Source: Algibacter pacificus (GTDB lineage Bacteria > Bacteroidota > Bacteroidia > Flavobacteriales > Flavobacteriaceae). From it: DNA of 64,000 nt. The translations under genes were made by a program, and so were the position numbers. Under the pieces are notes generated by a model. It searched no databases and was not told the DNA's origin. It saw nothing but the letters and a program-made list of their open reading frames with translations. The DNA lies in the NCBI RefSeq assembly GCF_008033385.1, contig NZ_VOGY01000005.1, positions 62,001 through 126,000 on the forward strand. Reading direction: 5' to 3'. Within the stretch, counting starts at the first letter, position 1. Each line of letters opens with the position of its first letter. Shown here one piece after another: positions 17,940 to 27,045 of this stretch.

Positions 17940-20584
17940 ATCTAAATATATTGAATTATTTTGAGATAAGCAAAACCATACTTTTAGTTATGGTTTTGCT
18001 TTTTTTTACGTGGTTTACAAATGCGCAAAGTATATTAAGTGGTTATGTAAAATCTACTAAAAACCTTGAGCCTATACCTTATTGTAGTGTTTTAATAAAG
18101 ACTACAGATCATGTTGTGTTGAGTTATGCCATTACAAACGATGCTGGATTTTACTCGGTTGAATTGCCTAAAACTAATAAAGATTTTTTTGTTGAAGCCT
18201 CTATAATTACACATGTTAACGGTGTAGAAAAAATAAAAATTGATGATTTAAAAGCGAATAAAGAACTAGCTCTTAATTTTAACTTAGATGAGCGTTTAAC
18301 AAAGCTAGACGAAGTTTTTGTTAAAGCCGAAAAGCAGCCCGTAATTGTAAAAAAAGATACGGTAACATACAATATTAATAAGTTTAAAGATGGTAGCGAA
18401 CGCGCTATTGAAGATTTATTAAAAAAATTACCAGGAATTTCGGTAAGTGATAATGGAGCGCTTAAATTTAAAGGAAATCAGGTAACTCACTTGCTTCTTG
18501 ATGGTGATGATATTTTTAATCAAAATTACACTATTGGAACGAAAAATATAAATACAGACATTGTTGAAGGTATTCAAGCCATTGAGGATTATAATGCAAA
18601 CCCATTATTAAAAGGAGTTAAAAAATCTCAAGATATTGCGGTAAATTTAGTTCTAAAAAAAGGGAAAACAGATGTCTCTGGCGATATAGAATTAGGAGCA
18701 GGATTAAAGGAAAAAGCGTATTTAAAAACCAATGCTATTTCAGTTTCAAAAACTCTTAAAGGGTTTTCAACTTTAAGTTACAATAATATTGCCGAAAATT
18801 ATAGTCCAAATAATTTTAATACTAATAATTTTGATATCTCTAAAAGTAAAGAAATAAGCCAGCGAACTACAAACTTAGTAAACACGAATAATTTTAATTC
18901 TATACTTACAGACAATAGAGTTTCTGTAAATAGTAATTATTTTGGAAGTGTAAACGGCTTGTATAAGTTTAACAAAAAACTGTCTTTAAAAGCAAATTAT
19001 AGTATGTTTAACGATAAACTTATAAGGAATGAAAGAACAGGTAGTTTTTATTATTTAGACACTATTGAATATGCAGTTAATACTGAAGAAAGTTTTGTTA
19101 AAAAACCGTCCATACACACTTTTGATTATGAGCTGATTTATCATATTAATAAAAAATCGCTATTAACCAACACTGGTAAATTAGATTTTCAAAATATTAA
19201 AAGTACTTCTATAGGTTTTAATAACGAAAACTTTTTTGAAAACGAAACAGCTAGTAAGAATTTGTTTTTAAAAAACAATTTAGAGTATACCTATAAGATA
19301 AACTCTAAAAAAGTGTTTCAACTGTCATCTCATATTTCAACGAATTCATTACCTCAAAATGTAGATGTTTTTTCTGGTACAGAAAGTTTTAATCAGGATA
19401 TAAAATTAAAAAAGAACTTAGTAAACTTAGAAGCTAAATTGCTTTCAAAACTTAAAAATGTAGAGGTTTCGTTTATTGCAGGATATAATTTTGATGAAAA
19501 TTTTATTAATTCAGAATTAAATAATATTTCTATAGACAATCAGTTTCTATCTAATGATGTGTATTATAAATTGTCTAAACTGTATTTTAATATTGATTAT
19601 CAATATAAAGTTGGAAAGTGGGGGTTTCCTGTAAGTTTTAAAAACGAATTATTAAACACAACCTTTAACGATTTTAATGTAACAGAAAATTACGGTAAAA
19701 ATAGATTTTTGGTGAGTCCAAATTTTGGGATTGTTTATTATTTAAATAAAAAATCGAGTTTATATTCTAAATATAGTTTATCGAATCGAACACCTCATGC
19801 AGATAAAACTTATTCCGGGTTAATTCATACAAATTCTAGAAGTTTATTAAATAACAATTTTACGTTCAAGGTGTTTAAAAATCACTCCTTAAATTTAGGG
19901 TATAGAATAAATGATTTTTATAATCTTTTTCAGTTTAATATTTATACAAATTATAATTTCCAAAAATATGGGTATGTTAACAAATTAAATTTAAGCGAAA
20001 CCAGAGATTACTATACCTCAATACTAAATGTAAGTAATAATAAAAGGCTAGCTTTTGGCTTGAGTGTCGAAAAATATTTAGACCCATTAAAGTCTACTTT
20101 TAATTTAAACAGTTCTTATAATATTAATACATATCAAAATATTGTAAATACTTCAGGTTTACGAAATATTAAAAACAAATCCTTTTTAGGAGAATTAAAC
20201 ATCCGTACAGGTTTTTCTGGAAATATCAATTTTGTGAATAAGGTGGAAGTTAATATGAGCAATTATACTGTTTTGAATTCTGATTCTAGTACATTTACAA
20301 CATTTAAGAATGATTTTTCTATAAATCATATAAAAAATAATGTTCAATTTAAATTGAATAGCCAATATTTTAATCCCGATTTAAATGCTAATATTTCTGG
20401 AGATTTGTTTTTGGACAGTGTTTTTATTTGTAAGAAAAATAATATAGAATATGCGCTAAAGTTTAATAATATATTGAACAATAAAGTTTATAGAAATATA
20501 AGTAACAACGAATTTTCCACCTCATTTTTTGAACATAATCTTGTTGAACGATTTATTCTTTTATCGGTTGGCTTTAAATTTTAG
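17936..20584 (+). CDS. TonB-dependent receptor-like outer-membrane barrel with carboxypeptidase-regulatory domain
   Basis: 882 residues. Signal peptide at ~1-31 (LLFFTWFTNAQ), then a CarboxypepD_reg-like beta-sandwich (SGYVKSTKNLEPIPYCSVLI, residues ~35-115). A plug-like domain follows at ~125-235 (AIEDLLKKLPGISVSDNG, VTHLLLDGDDIF), and the rest is a barrel rich in Asn, Tyr and Phe. I choose the GTG start at 17936, coupled to GLPGLI; the ATG at 17990 would leave too short a signal. No clear TonB box was identified, so it could be a barrel that does not depend on TonB. With GLPGLI and the small repeat protein it may handle a secreted peptide. Confidence 0.85.
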   Translation: MNLNILNYFEISKTILLVMVLLFFTWFTNAQSILSGYVKSTKNLEPIPYCSVLIKTTDHVVLSYAITNDAGFYSVELPKTNKDFFVEASIITHVNGVEKIKIDDLKANKELALNFNLDERLTKLDEVFVKAEKQPVIVKKDTVTYNINKFKDGSERAIEDLLKKLPGISVSDNGALKFKGNQVTHLLLDGDDIFNQNYTIGTKNINTDIVEGIQAIEDYNANPLLKGVKKSQDIAVNLVLKKGKTDVSGDIELGAGLKEKAYLKTNAISVSKTLKGFSTLSYNNIAENYSPNNFNTNNFDISKSKEISQRTTNLVNTNNFNSILTDNRVSVNSNYFGSVNGLYKFNKKLSLKANYSMFNDKLIRNERTGSFYYLDTIEYAVNTEESFVKKPSIHTFDYELIYHINKKSLLTNTGKLDFQNIKSTSIGFNNENFFENETASKNLFLKNNLEYTYKINSKKVFQLSSHISTNSLPQNVDVFSGTESFNQDIKLKKNLVNLEAKLLSKLKNVEVSFIAGYNFDENFINSELNNISIDNQFLSNDVYYKLSKLYFNIDYQYKVGKWGFPVSFKNELLNTTFNDFNVTENYGKNRFLVSPNFGIVYYLNKKSSLYSKYSLSNRTPHADKTYSGLIHTNSRSLLNNNFTFKVFKNHSLNLGYRINDFYNLFQFNIYTNYNFQKYGYVNKLNLSETRDYYTSILNVSNNKRLAFGLSVEKYLDPLKSTFNLNSSYNINTYQNIVNTSGLRNIKNKSFLGELNIRTGFSGNINFVNKVEVNMSNYTVLNSDSSTFTTFKNDFSINHIKNNVQFKLNSQYFNPDLNANISGDLFLDSVFICKKNNIEYALKFNNILNNKVYRNISNNEFSTSFFEHNLVERFILLSVGFKF

Positions 20585-20613
20585 CCAAAAATATAGAAGA
20601 AGAATTTTCCTAT

Positions 20614-20706
20614 TTAGTATCCAAAACAATAGGCAAGTACTCCTAAAACACTAATTCCAGCAATAATATTAAATAGTTTGGTGTGAGATTTGGTTATAGT
20701 ACTCAT
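20614..20706 (-). CDS. Possible 30-residue single-span membrane protein
   Basis: A short frame starting with ATG at 20706 encodes a basic N-terminus (MSTITKSHTKLF) followed by a hydrophobic stretch (NIIAGISVLGVLAYCFGY) and then a stop. Codon use and the positive-inside pattern look real, and the gap it occupies (20585-20867) is otherwise empty. No homologue was recognised and no promoter is evident, so confidence is moderate. Confidence 0.45.
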   Translation of the reverse strand: MSTITKSHTKLFNIIAGISVLGVLAYCFGY

Positions 20707-20867
20707 AATAAATTGAATTTAAGAATAAAGTAAAGATATAGATTTATTCTCTAATTATAAAAAACCGACAACTATAACGTTTTAGTATAGATTCTTACTA
20801 AGAAACGTTAAAACATGTATTTGGTAATTGTTATAAATATTATATTTACATTTAATAAAAAGAAGTT

Positions 20868-21353
20868 ATGGCTGTTCATAAACTGATTCTTGATGATGTT
20901 TTTGATAATGTGTTATGCACATTAATTGCAATACATTGTACGCTTGAGGACTATCGTTTAGCTTATCTTCTTAATAAAGAATTAAAAATAAAGCTAGCTC
21001 GAAGAATTGATGATTTAGACTTGAACAATGGGAAATCTAACTATTCTATATTTGAATGGGAAGACAAAAAACACTTAACCACTTGGAACTTAGTGTCTAA
21101 TAGTTGTAAAACAGAAGTTTTTCAGGAAGTTAGTTTTGGTTCTTTATTTGATAACCAAGAAAAAATAATAAAAACAACGCATTTAATACCAGAATATAAG
21201 CGTGTAAACTTTTTTTTAAAAATTGAAAACGAGTTTAGTTTAAGTAGGGAAAAATATATTATAGATAGTATATTGAAAATATCTCAAATAGCAACAGCTT
21301 ATAGTATTGATATAAATCAATTAAAATCAAAAGACAATTTAATTTTTAGCTAA
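20868..21353 (+). CDS. IPExxxVDY family protein
   Basis: 161 residues, cytoplasmic. The family signature appears as IPEYKRVNF near residue 107, with Asn-Phe in place of Asp-Tyr. The family is restricted to Bacteroidota, has no known function, and is typically encoded directly before pyruvate kinase, as here: the stop TAA overlaps the pyk ATG by one base (TAATG). The coupling suggests a link to pyruvate kinase or to rnc/fatty-acid genes, but this is inference. Confidence 0.85.
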   Translation: MAVHKLILDDVFDNVLCTLIAIHCTLEDYRLAYLLNKELKIKLARRIDDLDLNNGKSNYSIFEWEDKKHLTTWNLVSNSCKTEVFQEVSFGSLFDNQEKIIKTTHLIPEYKRVNFFLKIENEFSLSREKYIIDSILKISQIATAYSIDINQLKSKDNLIFS

Positions 21354-22795
21354 TGGCATTAAGAAAAAAAACCAAAATAGTAGCAACCTTAGGGCCCGCT
21401 ACAAGCACAAAAGACGTATTAAAAGGCATGCTTGAAGAAGGTGTTAATGTATTTAGAATTAACTTTTCTCATGCTGATTATAACGATGTTGCGGAACGGA
21501 TTAAAATGATTCGTGAATTAAACGAAGAATTTGGTTTTACTGCAGCTGTTTTAGGCGATTTACAAGGCCCGAAACTTCGTGTTGGGGTTATGGAAGATGA
21601 TGTGTTTGTAAATCCAGGCGACGAAATTACTTTTGCTACAGGAGAACGTTTTGTTGGAACAAAAGAGCGGGTTTACATGACTTATGACAGGTTTCCTCAA
21701 GATGCAAAGCCAGGAGAACGTATTCTTTTAGACGATGGAAAATTACATTTCGAAGTGGTTTCTACCGATGGAAAAACGGAAGTTTTAGCCAAAGTTGTTC
21801 AAGGAGGACCATTAAAATCTAAAAAAGGAGTCAACCTTCCTAATACAAACATATCTCAACCTGCACTTACAGAAAAAGATATCGAAGATGCTATTTTTGC
21901 AATCAGTCAAGACGTTGATTGGATTGCATTATCTTTTGTACGTCATGCTGAAGATTTAATACAATTAAGTGATTTAATAGCAGAACATGGAACACATAGA
22001 ATTCCAATTATTGCTAAAATTGAAAAACCCGAAGCTGTAGAGAATATTGATAAAATCGTGACACATTGTGATGGTATTATGGTAGCTCGTGGTGATTTAG
22101 GTGTTGAGGTTCCTGCAGAAGAAGTACCGTTAATCCAAAAACAATTGGTATTACGCGCCAAAAAAGCTAGAATTCCAGTCATTATTGCAACGCAAATGAT
22201 GGAAACTATGATAGAAAGTTTAACACCAACAAGAGCGGAAGTAAATGATGTGGCCAACTCTGTAATGGATGGAGCCGATGCTGTTATGCTTTCTGGTGAA
22301 ACTTCGGTTGGTAAATACCCTGTTGAAGTTATAAGACAAATGAGCAACATTTTAAAAAGTGTTGAAGATTCTAAATTAATACAAGTACCACAATTACCAC
22401 CGCATATTAGAACCAATAGATATATTACAAAATCGATTTGTTATCACGCTGCTTTAATGGCAAACGAAATAGATGCGAGTGCTATTTCTACTTTAACAAA
22501 TAGTGGGTATACGGCGTTTCAAATTTCGGCTTGGAGACCATCTTGTCATATTTTAGTGTTTACTTCAAATAAGCGTATTTTAACACGTTTAAGTTTGCTT
22601 TGGGGTGTTCGTGCTTTTTATTATGATAGGTTTGTTAGTACAGATGAAACTATAGAAGATGTTAATGCTATAGCTTCTAAAGAGCGATATGTAGAAGTTG
22701 GAGATATGGTTATTAGTTTAGCAGCCATGCCAATTCAAGATAAAGGTATGGTAAATACGTTAAGAGTTTCAGAAATTACAACTTGTAGTTTATAA
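21353..22795 (+). CDS. pyk: Pyruvate kinase
   Basis: Last step of glycolysis: phosphoenolpyruvate plus ADP gives pyruvate plus ATP. 480 residues, full length. Conserved blocks in order: ATLGPATS, VFRINFSHAD, GDLQGPKLRVG, IIAKIEKPEAVENID with the catalytic Lys, MVARGDLGVE and ATQMMETMIE. The C-terminal allosteric-type domain is present. It is coupled to the IPExxxVDY gene and followed by a strong terminator. Confidence 0.97.
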   Translation: MALRKKTKIVATLGPATSTKDVLKGMLEEGVNVFRINFSHADYNDVAERIKMIRELNEEFGFTAAVLGDLQGPKLRVGVMEDDVFVNPGDEITFATGERFVGTKERVYMTYDRFPQDAKPGERILLDDGKLHFEVVSTDGKTEVLAKVVQGGPLKSKKGVNLPNTNISQPALTEKDIEDAIFAISQDVDWIALSFVRHAEDLIQLSDLIAEHGTHRIPIIAKIEKPEAVENIDKIVTHCDGIMVARGDLGVEVPAEEVPLIQKQLVLRAKKARIPVIIATQMMETMIESLTPTRAEVNDVANSVMDGADAVMLSGETSVGKYPVEVIRQMSNILKSVEDSKLIQVPQLPPHIRTNRYITKSICYHAALMANEIDASAISTLTNSGYTAFQISAWRPSCHILVFTSNKRILTRLSLLWGVRAFYYDRFVSTDETIEDVNAIASKERYVEVGDMVISLAAMPIQDKGMVNTLRVSEITTCSL

Positions 22796-22823
22796 TAAAG
22801 CGCCTTATTTTACAGGTTAATAT

Positions 22824-22865
22824 AAAAGGAGATGTAAATAATTAAAATTTACATCTCCTTTTTGT
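22824..22865 (+). terminator. Terminator of pyk
   Basis: Arms AAAAGGAGATGTAAA and TTTACATCTCCTTTT are perfectly complementary around a nine-base loop, with a T tail on the plus strand. Confidence 0.9.
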
Positions 22866-22901
22866 TGCTCTTAATTTTGCAAACAAGCTTTGTTAATTTC
22901 A

Positions 22902-22935
22902 AAAAAAAGGACGGTGTTAAAGCCGTCCTTTTTAC
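22902..22935 (-). terminator. Terminator of the surface-lipoprotein gene
   Basis: Arms AAAAAGGACGG and CCGTCCTTTTT around a short loop. On the minus strand a T-run follows. It lies just past the stop at 22958. Confidence 0.9.
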
Positions 22936-22957
22936 TTATAAGTTTTAATAAATTGTA

Positions 22958-24322
22958 TTAGAAGGTTCCAATAAAGTGACTTCCGGTGGCGTTTATTAAT
23001 TGAGCACCTTGAGTGACGTCTCCAGTTTCGGTATCAACCACATAGATGTTTCCGTCTTGGCCAACAGGGGCTACTGTTAAATACACTTCGTTTTCATAAA
23101 TAGCAAAACCTTGATATTGATATAAATATAAATCGTCACTTGAAGGAATAGCGTCAAGTTTTGTTGCGGTTTTTGAGTTTAAATCAGCCAAGGCAAAAAA
23201 TCCTTGAGTTTTTCCTGCAGATCCTGTTGCAGATCCGGCATGCTCGTAAGCTATTATAGCTTTCCCATGACTTGTAGGTCTCCATGCTACTATATAAGTA
23301 TCTTCTAAACCTAAAGCTGCATCTAAGCTAAATACGTAAGAATCATCATATTCATTATTGGCTCCAATTTTTAAGATATGAGAACCATTAGGATCGCCTT
23401 GGTTAGCTTGATATACACTTCCGTTGTATTCAAAAGAATTTATACTACGATATCCGTTGGTGTTTCCGTGACCTACGGTTGAAGTGATTACTTTTGGATT
23501 AGCTAGTGTTGGATAATCTAATACAATTGTTTTAGAACCTAAAATTTCATAGCCACTATCACTTTCTAAAGTCGTAGGATCTACTTTACTTAAACGGCCA
23601 CTAATATATAATTTATCGCCAGCAGCATTTAAAGTAGGCATATCAACTCTAGAAAAATAATAACCAGCAGCTTCTTCTTCAGCGTTTAAAGGCACACTAA
23701 CTTCTTTAAAGTTTTTAATGGAAGAATTTACTAAGTCTAAAGTAACCACACCTACTTTTGCTTCGGTACGTAAATAGGTGTCATCTGTTACATCGTCTGG
23801 GGTATCATTATCATCAACTTGGTGTTCGGTTGATACATATACAGCAGAACCTGTTTGATCGCCATCAAATAATTTTATCCATCTTGGGGCTGTACCAACA
23901 TATTCTGCAATACTTATTTCAGATCCTGTTGGCATAAAATCTTTACCTCCTTCTACGGTATATTTAGTATAGTTTCCACCAGTGTCACCTGCGTAGCTAA
24001 TGTTGAATATAGTATTTCCATCTTCAGAGGCTTGTAATCTAGCCGTTCTATTAGAAGGTGCTACAAAACCATTATTAAAAACATCTACAACTGTTTCTGG
24101 GTTTTTAGCATCCTCGTTACTAATAGCGTAAATTAGTGTTCCACCATTTCCGTCGGCAGGGTTTGTTCCCATTCTAGCTCCAGTTACTGTTATCCATCTT
24201 TCAGATTGTTCAGGTTGTGTTGGCGCTTCAATTCCATCGCTGTCATCACTTGTACAAGCGGTCATTAAACCAATTGCGGTAAATAAGGTTATTGTTTTGA
24301 AATTTAAAAAAGTATGTTTCAT
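22958..24322 (-). CDS. DUF4374-like surface lipoprotein, probable iron-siderophore binding (XusB-like)
   Basis: 454 residues. The N-terminal lipobox LMTAC puts the lipidated Cys at 23 and is followed by an acidic segment (SDDSDG) typical of surface-exported Bacteroidota lipoproteins. The rest has the repetitive beta pattern of a propeller (RWITVTGARMG, AYVVAWRPTSHG-like blades). Proteins of this kind pair with TonB-dependent receptors; XusB of Bacteroides, which binds ferric enterobactin, is the characterised example I recall. It lies 21 bases downstream of the receptor gene, as in xusAB. The ligand is inferred and not shown by the sequence. Confidence 0.72.
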   Translation of the reverse strand: MKHTFLNFKTITLFTAIGLMTACTSDDSDGIEAPTQPEQSERWITVTGARMGTNPADGNGGTLIYAISNEDAKNPETVVDVFNNGFVAPSNRTARLQASEDGNTIFNISYAGDTGGNYTKYTVEGGKDFMPTGSEISIAEYVGTAPRWIKLFDGDQTGSAVYVSTEHQVDDNDTPDDVTDDTYLRTEAKVGVVTLDLVNSSIKNFKEVSVPLNAEEEAAGYYFSRVDMPTLNAAGDKLYISGRLSKVDPTTLESDSGYEILGSKTIVLDYPTLANPKVITSTVGHGNTNGYRSINSFEYNGSVYQANQGDPNGSHILKIGANNEYDDSYVFSLDAALGLEDTYIVAWRPTSHGKAIIAYEHAGSATGSAGKTQGFFALADLNSKTATKLDAIPSSDDLYLYQYQGFAIYENEVYLTVAPVGQDGNIYVVDTETGDVTQGAQLINATGSHFIGTF

Positions 24323-24343
24323 ATTACAGGTTTATTAGATATA

Positions 24344-26788
24344 TTAAAATTTATTGATTATATAATTTAGTTTTAAATAGAATGCTCTTCCTGGTTTTTG
24401 TACAGAGCGATTATCGTAAGCTGCTTCGTTAAAAATATTTTTAGCATCAAAACTTATTACAAAATTTTCTTTAGGAAAGGTATAGCTAAGTCCAAAATCT
24501 TGTATAAATTGTGTGGGCACTAAAAATGCATCAAGACCGCCAACGTTAGTGCCTTGGCTCATTATATAAGAGAACTCGTCTGTAAAATAGGTGTTGTAAA
24601 ATAAGTTTAGGCGCGATTTTTCTTGAAGAAAGTTTTTAATAGAATAACGTAATCCAGAATTTATAGTAAATAATGGTGTGTTAGGGATATCTACTATATT
24701 CCCAGCTCTATTTCTAGACTCTAAAGTTAAACGCGAAAAATTGAAGTTAATACCTAAGTTATTGTTGTAGCTATAGTTTATTTCAGCTTCTATGCCTTGC
24801 GATGTCGTGCCTTCATCAAAATTTTCATATTGTACAAGTTCGTCACTACTTTCTACAATTCGGTCGGCATTTGCACCAAAACCAATTAAATCTTCAATAT
24901 TTCTTGAAAAAAGCGTTGTAGAAAGGGTAAAGGCGTGTTTGTTAATCTTGAATTTTCCGAATCGGAACCCAATGTTGTAGTTTTTGCTAATTTCTGGTTT
25001 TACATTTAAGTTGGCTTCTACATTGCCAGCTACATCTCCAAAAACTTCTGTTTCACTAGGTAAACGTATGGCTTTTTCTGCCGAGGTTAATAACATGATA
25101 TTTGGAAGAATGCCATAAGACGCCGCAAAACCATAACCGTTATAATCTTTATCACTTTCAAAAATCTCATCAATTACTTCAGTTCCGTCACTATTAAATA
25201 CAGGTTTGGTATTTTTTACTTTTTGTCGGTAGTGCTTTCCAAAGAGATTAAGTTTTAATTTATCTTCAAGAAGATTAAGTTCATAGCTTAAGGAATAAAT
25301 ATTTTTATATAAGTCACTTGTTTGTTTAAAGGTGTTTTCTAGTAGCGATTGCATTTCATCACTATCATCTCTATCAAGTCCACTATAAATATGGTTTAAT
25401 AATATTTTGTGATGTTCATTAATGGCATAAGCAAGCCCTGTTCTTATAGAGGCTACATTTCTGTTCGTTGTTGTTAAGGTTGGCCCACCTTCTTGTTGAG
25501 AGCCCCAAGTGTAATTAAGCGCTTCACCATCAAAACGAATTTGTTTTTCTCCGGCCCAAGTATATGCAGCAGCAACGGTATCATTTACAACAGTGCTTCT
25601 TTTACCGTATAAACCGGTTACATTTACATCAAAACCTTCGATAAAAAGATCCTTTTTTTGGTAAGTTAAATTGGCTAATTTGGCTTCTGTTTCGCTAAAC
25701 CTTCCGTAGTAGGGATGAAGCGTAACAAAAGCACCATGTTGAATTTCTTTGTAATCCTCAGAGGCTGTAAAACCAACTAAAAATTGGTCGGCCCATGTTA
25801 CATCTGTAAAACCAATTTGCGCCATGCCTCCTGTAGATCTATAAGCATCATAAAACCGTCTTGCTGTTATTGGGGTTTGACTTCCATCTTGTGCAATATC
25901 TTTTATTTGACCGCCCCAAACTTTATAATCATTATCCGAATAATTATTAAATATTGATGCTTTTACCGTAAAACCAGAGTCGTCAAAACGATATAAACCA
26001 TTTAAATTAGTTTGAATGGTATTAAAAGAACCATAAGAAACCGAGGCGTTTAAATTTGTTTTTGTGCCTTTATGTAACACAATATTAATTGCACCACCTA
26101 AAGCATCGTCTGCTAAATGCCCTGGAATAACACCTTTGTAAACTTCAATATTTTTTATCATTGAAGGTGGAATGCTGTTTAAGCTAAAAGAAGAGCCATA
26201 CATGGATATTGGAATACCATCGATAAAAATGCGTATAGAATTTCCAGATAAGCCGTTTAAAGAATATTGTACGTGAGAACCTAAACCGCCATTTTGGCGA
26301 ATTTTTACGCCAACAGTAGTGTTTAGCAGTTCGTTAGTTTGTATGTTTCTAAGGCTGGCTTCTTTGGTTTCTATTACATTAACGGCAAAGCCTTTTTCTT
26401 CGGTTTTTCGTTTTTCAGTTTTTGTTTTTACAAGGACTTGGTCTAAATCTTGTAGATTATTATAAGGTAAAGTAATTTTTAAGGACTTTTTATTTGAATC
26501 TACTAAAACCTGAATAATTTTTTGTTTAGCATTTAAAGAGTGGATTTCGATGGTGTAATTACCATAAGGAACAGATTTAAACAAAAATTCGCCATCTATT
26601 CCAGTCGCTGTTTCTTTTAAAAAACGATCTCCTTTTATAGAAACATAAGCGCCCAAAACAATGTCGTTATTATCAAACTTAACTTTACCGTAGATATCAC
26701 CGTTTTGGCTAAAAACAGAAAAACTTAAAATTAATAGTAGAAAGCTGGTGTATGTTTTGGTTGCAAACATGAATATTTTTTTTGTCAA
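24344..26788 (-). CDS. TonB-dependent outer-membrane receptor, probable siderophore receptor
   Basis: 814 residues. Signal peptide at ~1-27 (LLLILSFSVFSQ), carboxypeptidase-regulatory domain at ~30-110, and plug domain at ~125-235 (GFAVNVIETKEASLRNIQ, GSHVQYSLNGLSGNSIRIFIDG, IEVYKGVIPGHLADDALGGAINI). The remainder is a 22-strand-type barrel ending in FYLKLNYIINKF with a terminal aromatic. It is expected to import an iron chelate together with the lipoprotein encoded downstream. The intergenic region upstream contains an inverted pair of 9-mers (see 26853 and 26932). Confidence 0.88.
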   Translation of the reverse strand: MTKKIFMFATKTYTSFLLLILSFSVFSQNGDIYGKVKFDNNDIVLGAYVSIKGDRFLKETATGIDGEFLFKSVPYGNYTIEIHSLNAKQKIIQVLVDSNKKSLKITLPYNNLQDLDQVLVKTKTEKRKTEEKGFAVNVIETKEASLRNIQTNELLNTTVGVKIRQNGGLGSHVQYSLNGLSGNSIRIFIDGIPISMYGSSFSLNSIPPSMIKNIEVYKGVIPGHLADDALGGAINIVLHKGTKTNLNASVSYGSFNTIQTNLNGLYRFDDSGFTVKASIFNNYSDNDYKVWGGQIKDIAQDGSQTPITARRFYDAYRSTGGMAQIGFTDVTWADQFLVGFTASEDYKEIQHGAFVTLHPYYGRFSETEAKLANLTYQKKDLFIEGFDVNVTGLYGKRSTVVNDTVAAAYTWAGEKQIRFDGEALNYTWGSQQEGGPTLTTTNRNVASIRTGLAYAINEHHKILLNHIYSGLDRDDSDEMQSLLENTFKQTSDLYKNIYSLSYELNLLEDKLKLNLFGKHYRQKVKNTKPVFNSDGTEVIDEIFESDKDYNGYGFAASYGILPNIMLLTSAEKAIRLPSETEVFGDVAGNVEANLNVKPEISKNYNIGFRFGKFKINKHAFTLSTTLFSRNIEDLIGFGANADRIVESSDELVQYENFDEGTTSQGIEAEINYSYNNNLGINFNFSRLTLESRNRAGNIVDIPNTPLFTINSGLRYSIKNFLQEKSRLNLFYNTYFTDEFSYIMSQGTNVGGLDAFLVPTQFIQDFGLSYTFPKENFVISFDAKNIFNEAAYDNRSVQKPGRAFYLKLNYIINKF

Positions 26789-26852
26789 AAATACTCTTAT
26801 TTATACTAAGTCCAAATAAGAACAGTGTAATTGTTGATAATTCACGATTAGT

Positions 26853-26940
26853 CTATTTAGAATCGTTTTAGTTTATTTATTTAAGATATTTATTACAAAT
26901 AATTAAAATTTTATGCGTTATTTTTAATCTATCTAAATAG
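26853..26940. promoter_or_regulatory. Inverted 9-mers upstream of the TonB receptor
   Basis: CTATTTAGA at 26853-26861 and its exact complement TCTAAATAG at 26932-26940, 70 bases apart, in the control region of the receptor-lipoprotein operon. They could be paired sites for an iron-responsive repressor. Confidence 0.4.
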
Positions 26941-27045
26941 CAGGGTCGAATTGTAAGATTAAAAATAGGGGTGAAATCACTTAAAAAAACGTAATTATTG
27001 CAAGCTCAGCTATTTTATTTGAAATATTTTTGGAAGAAAAAAATA

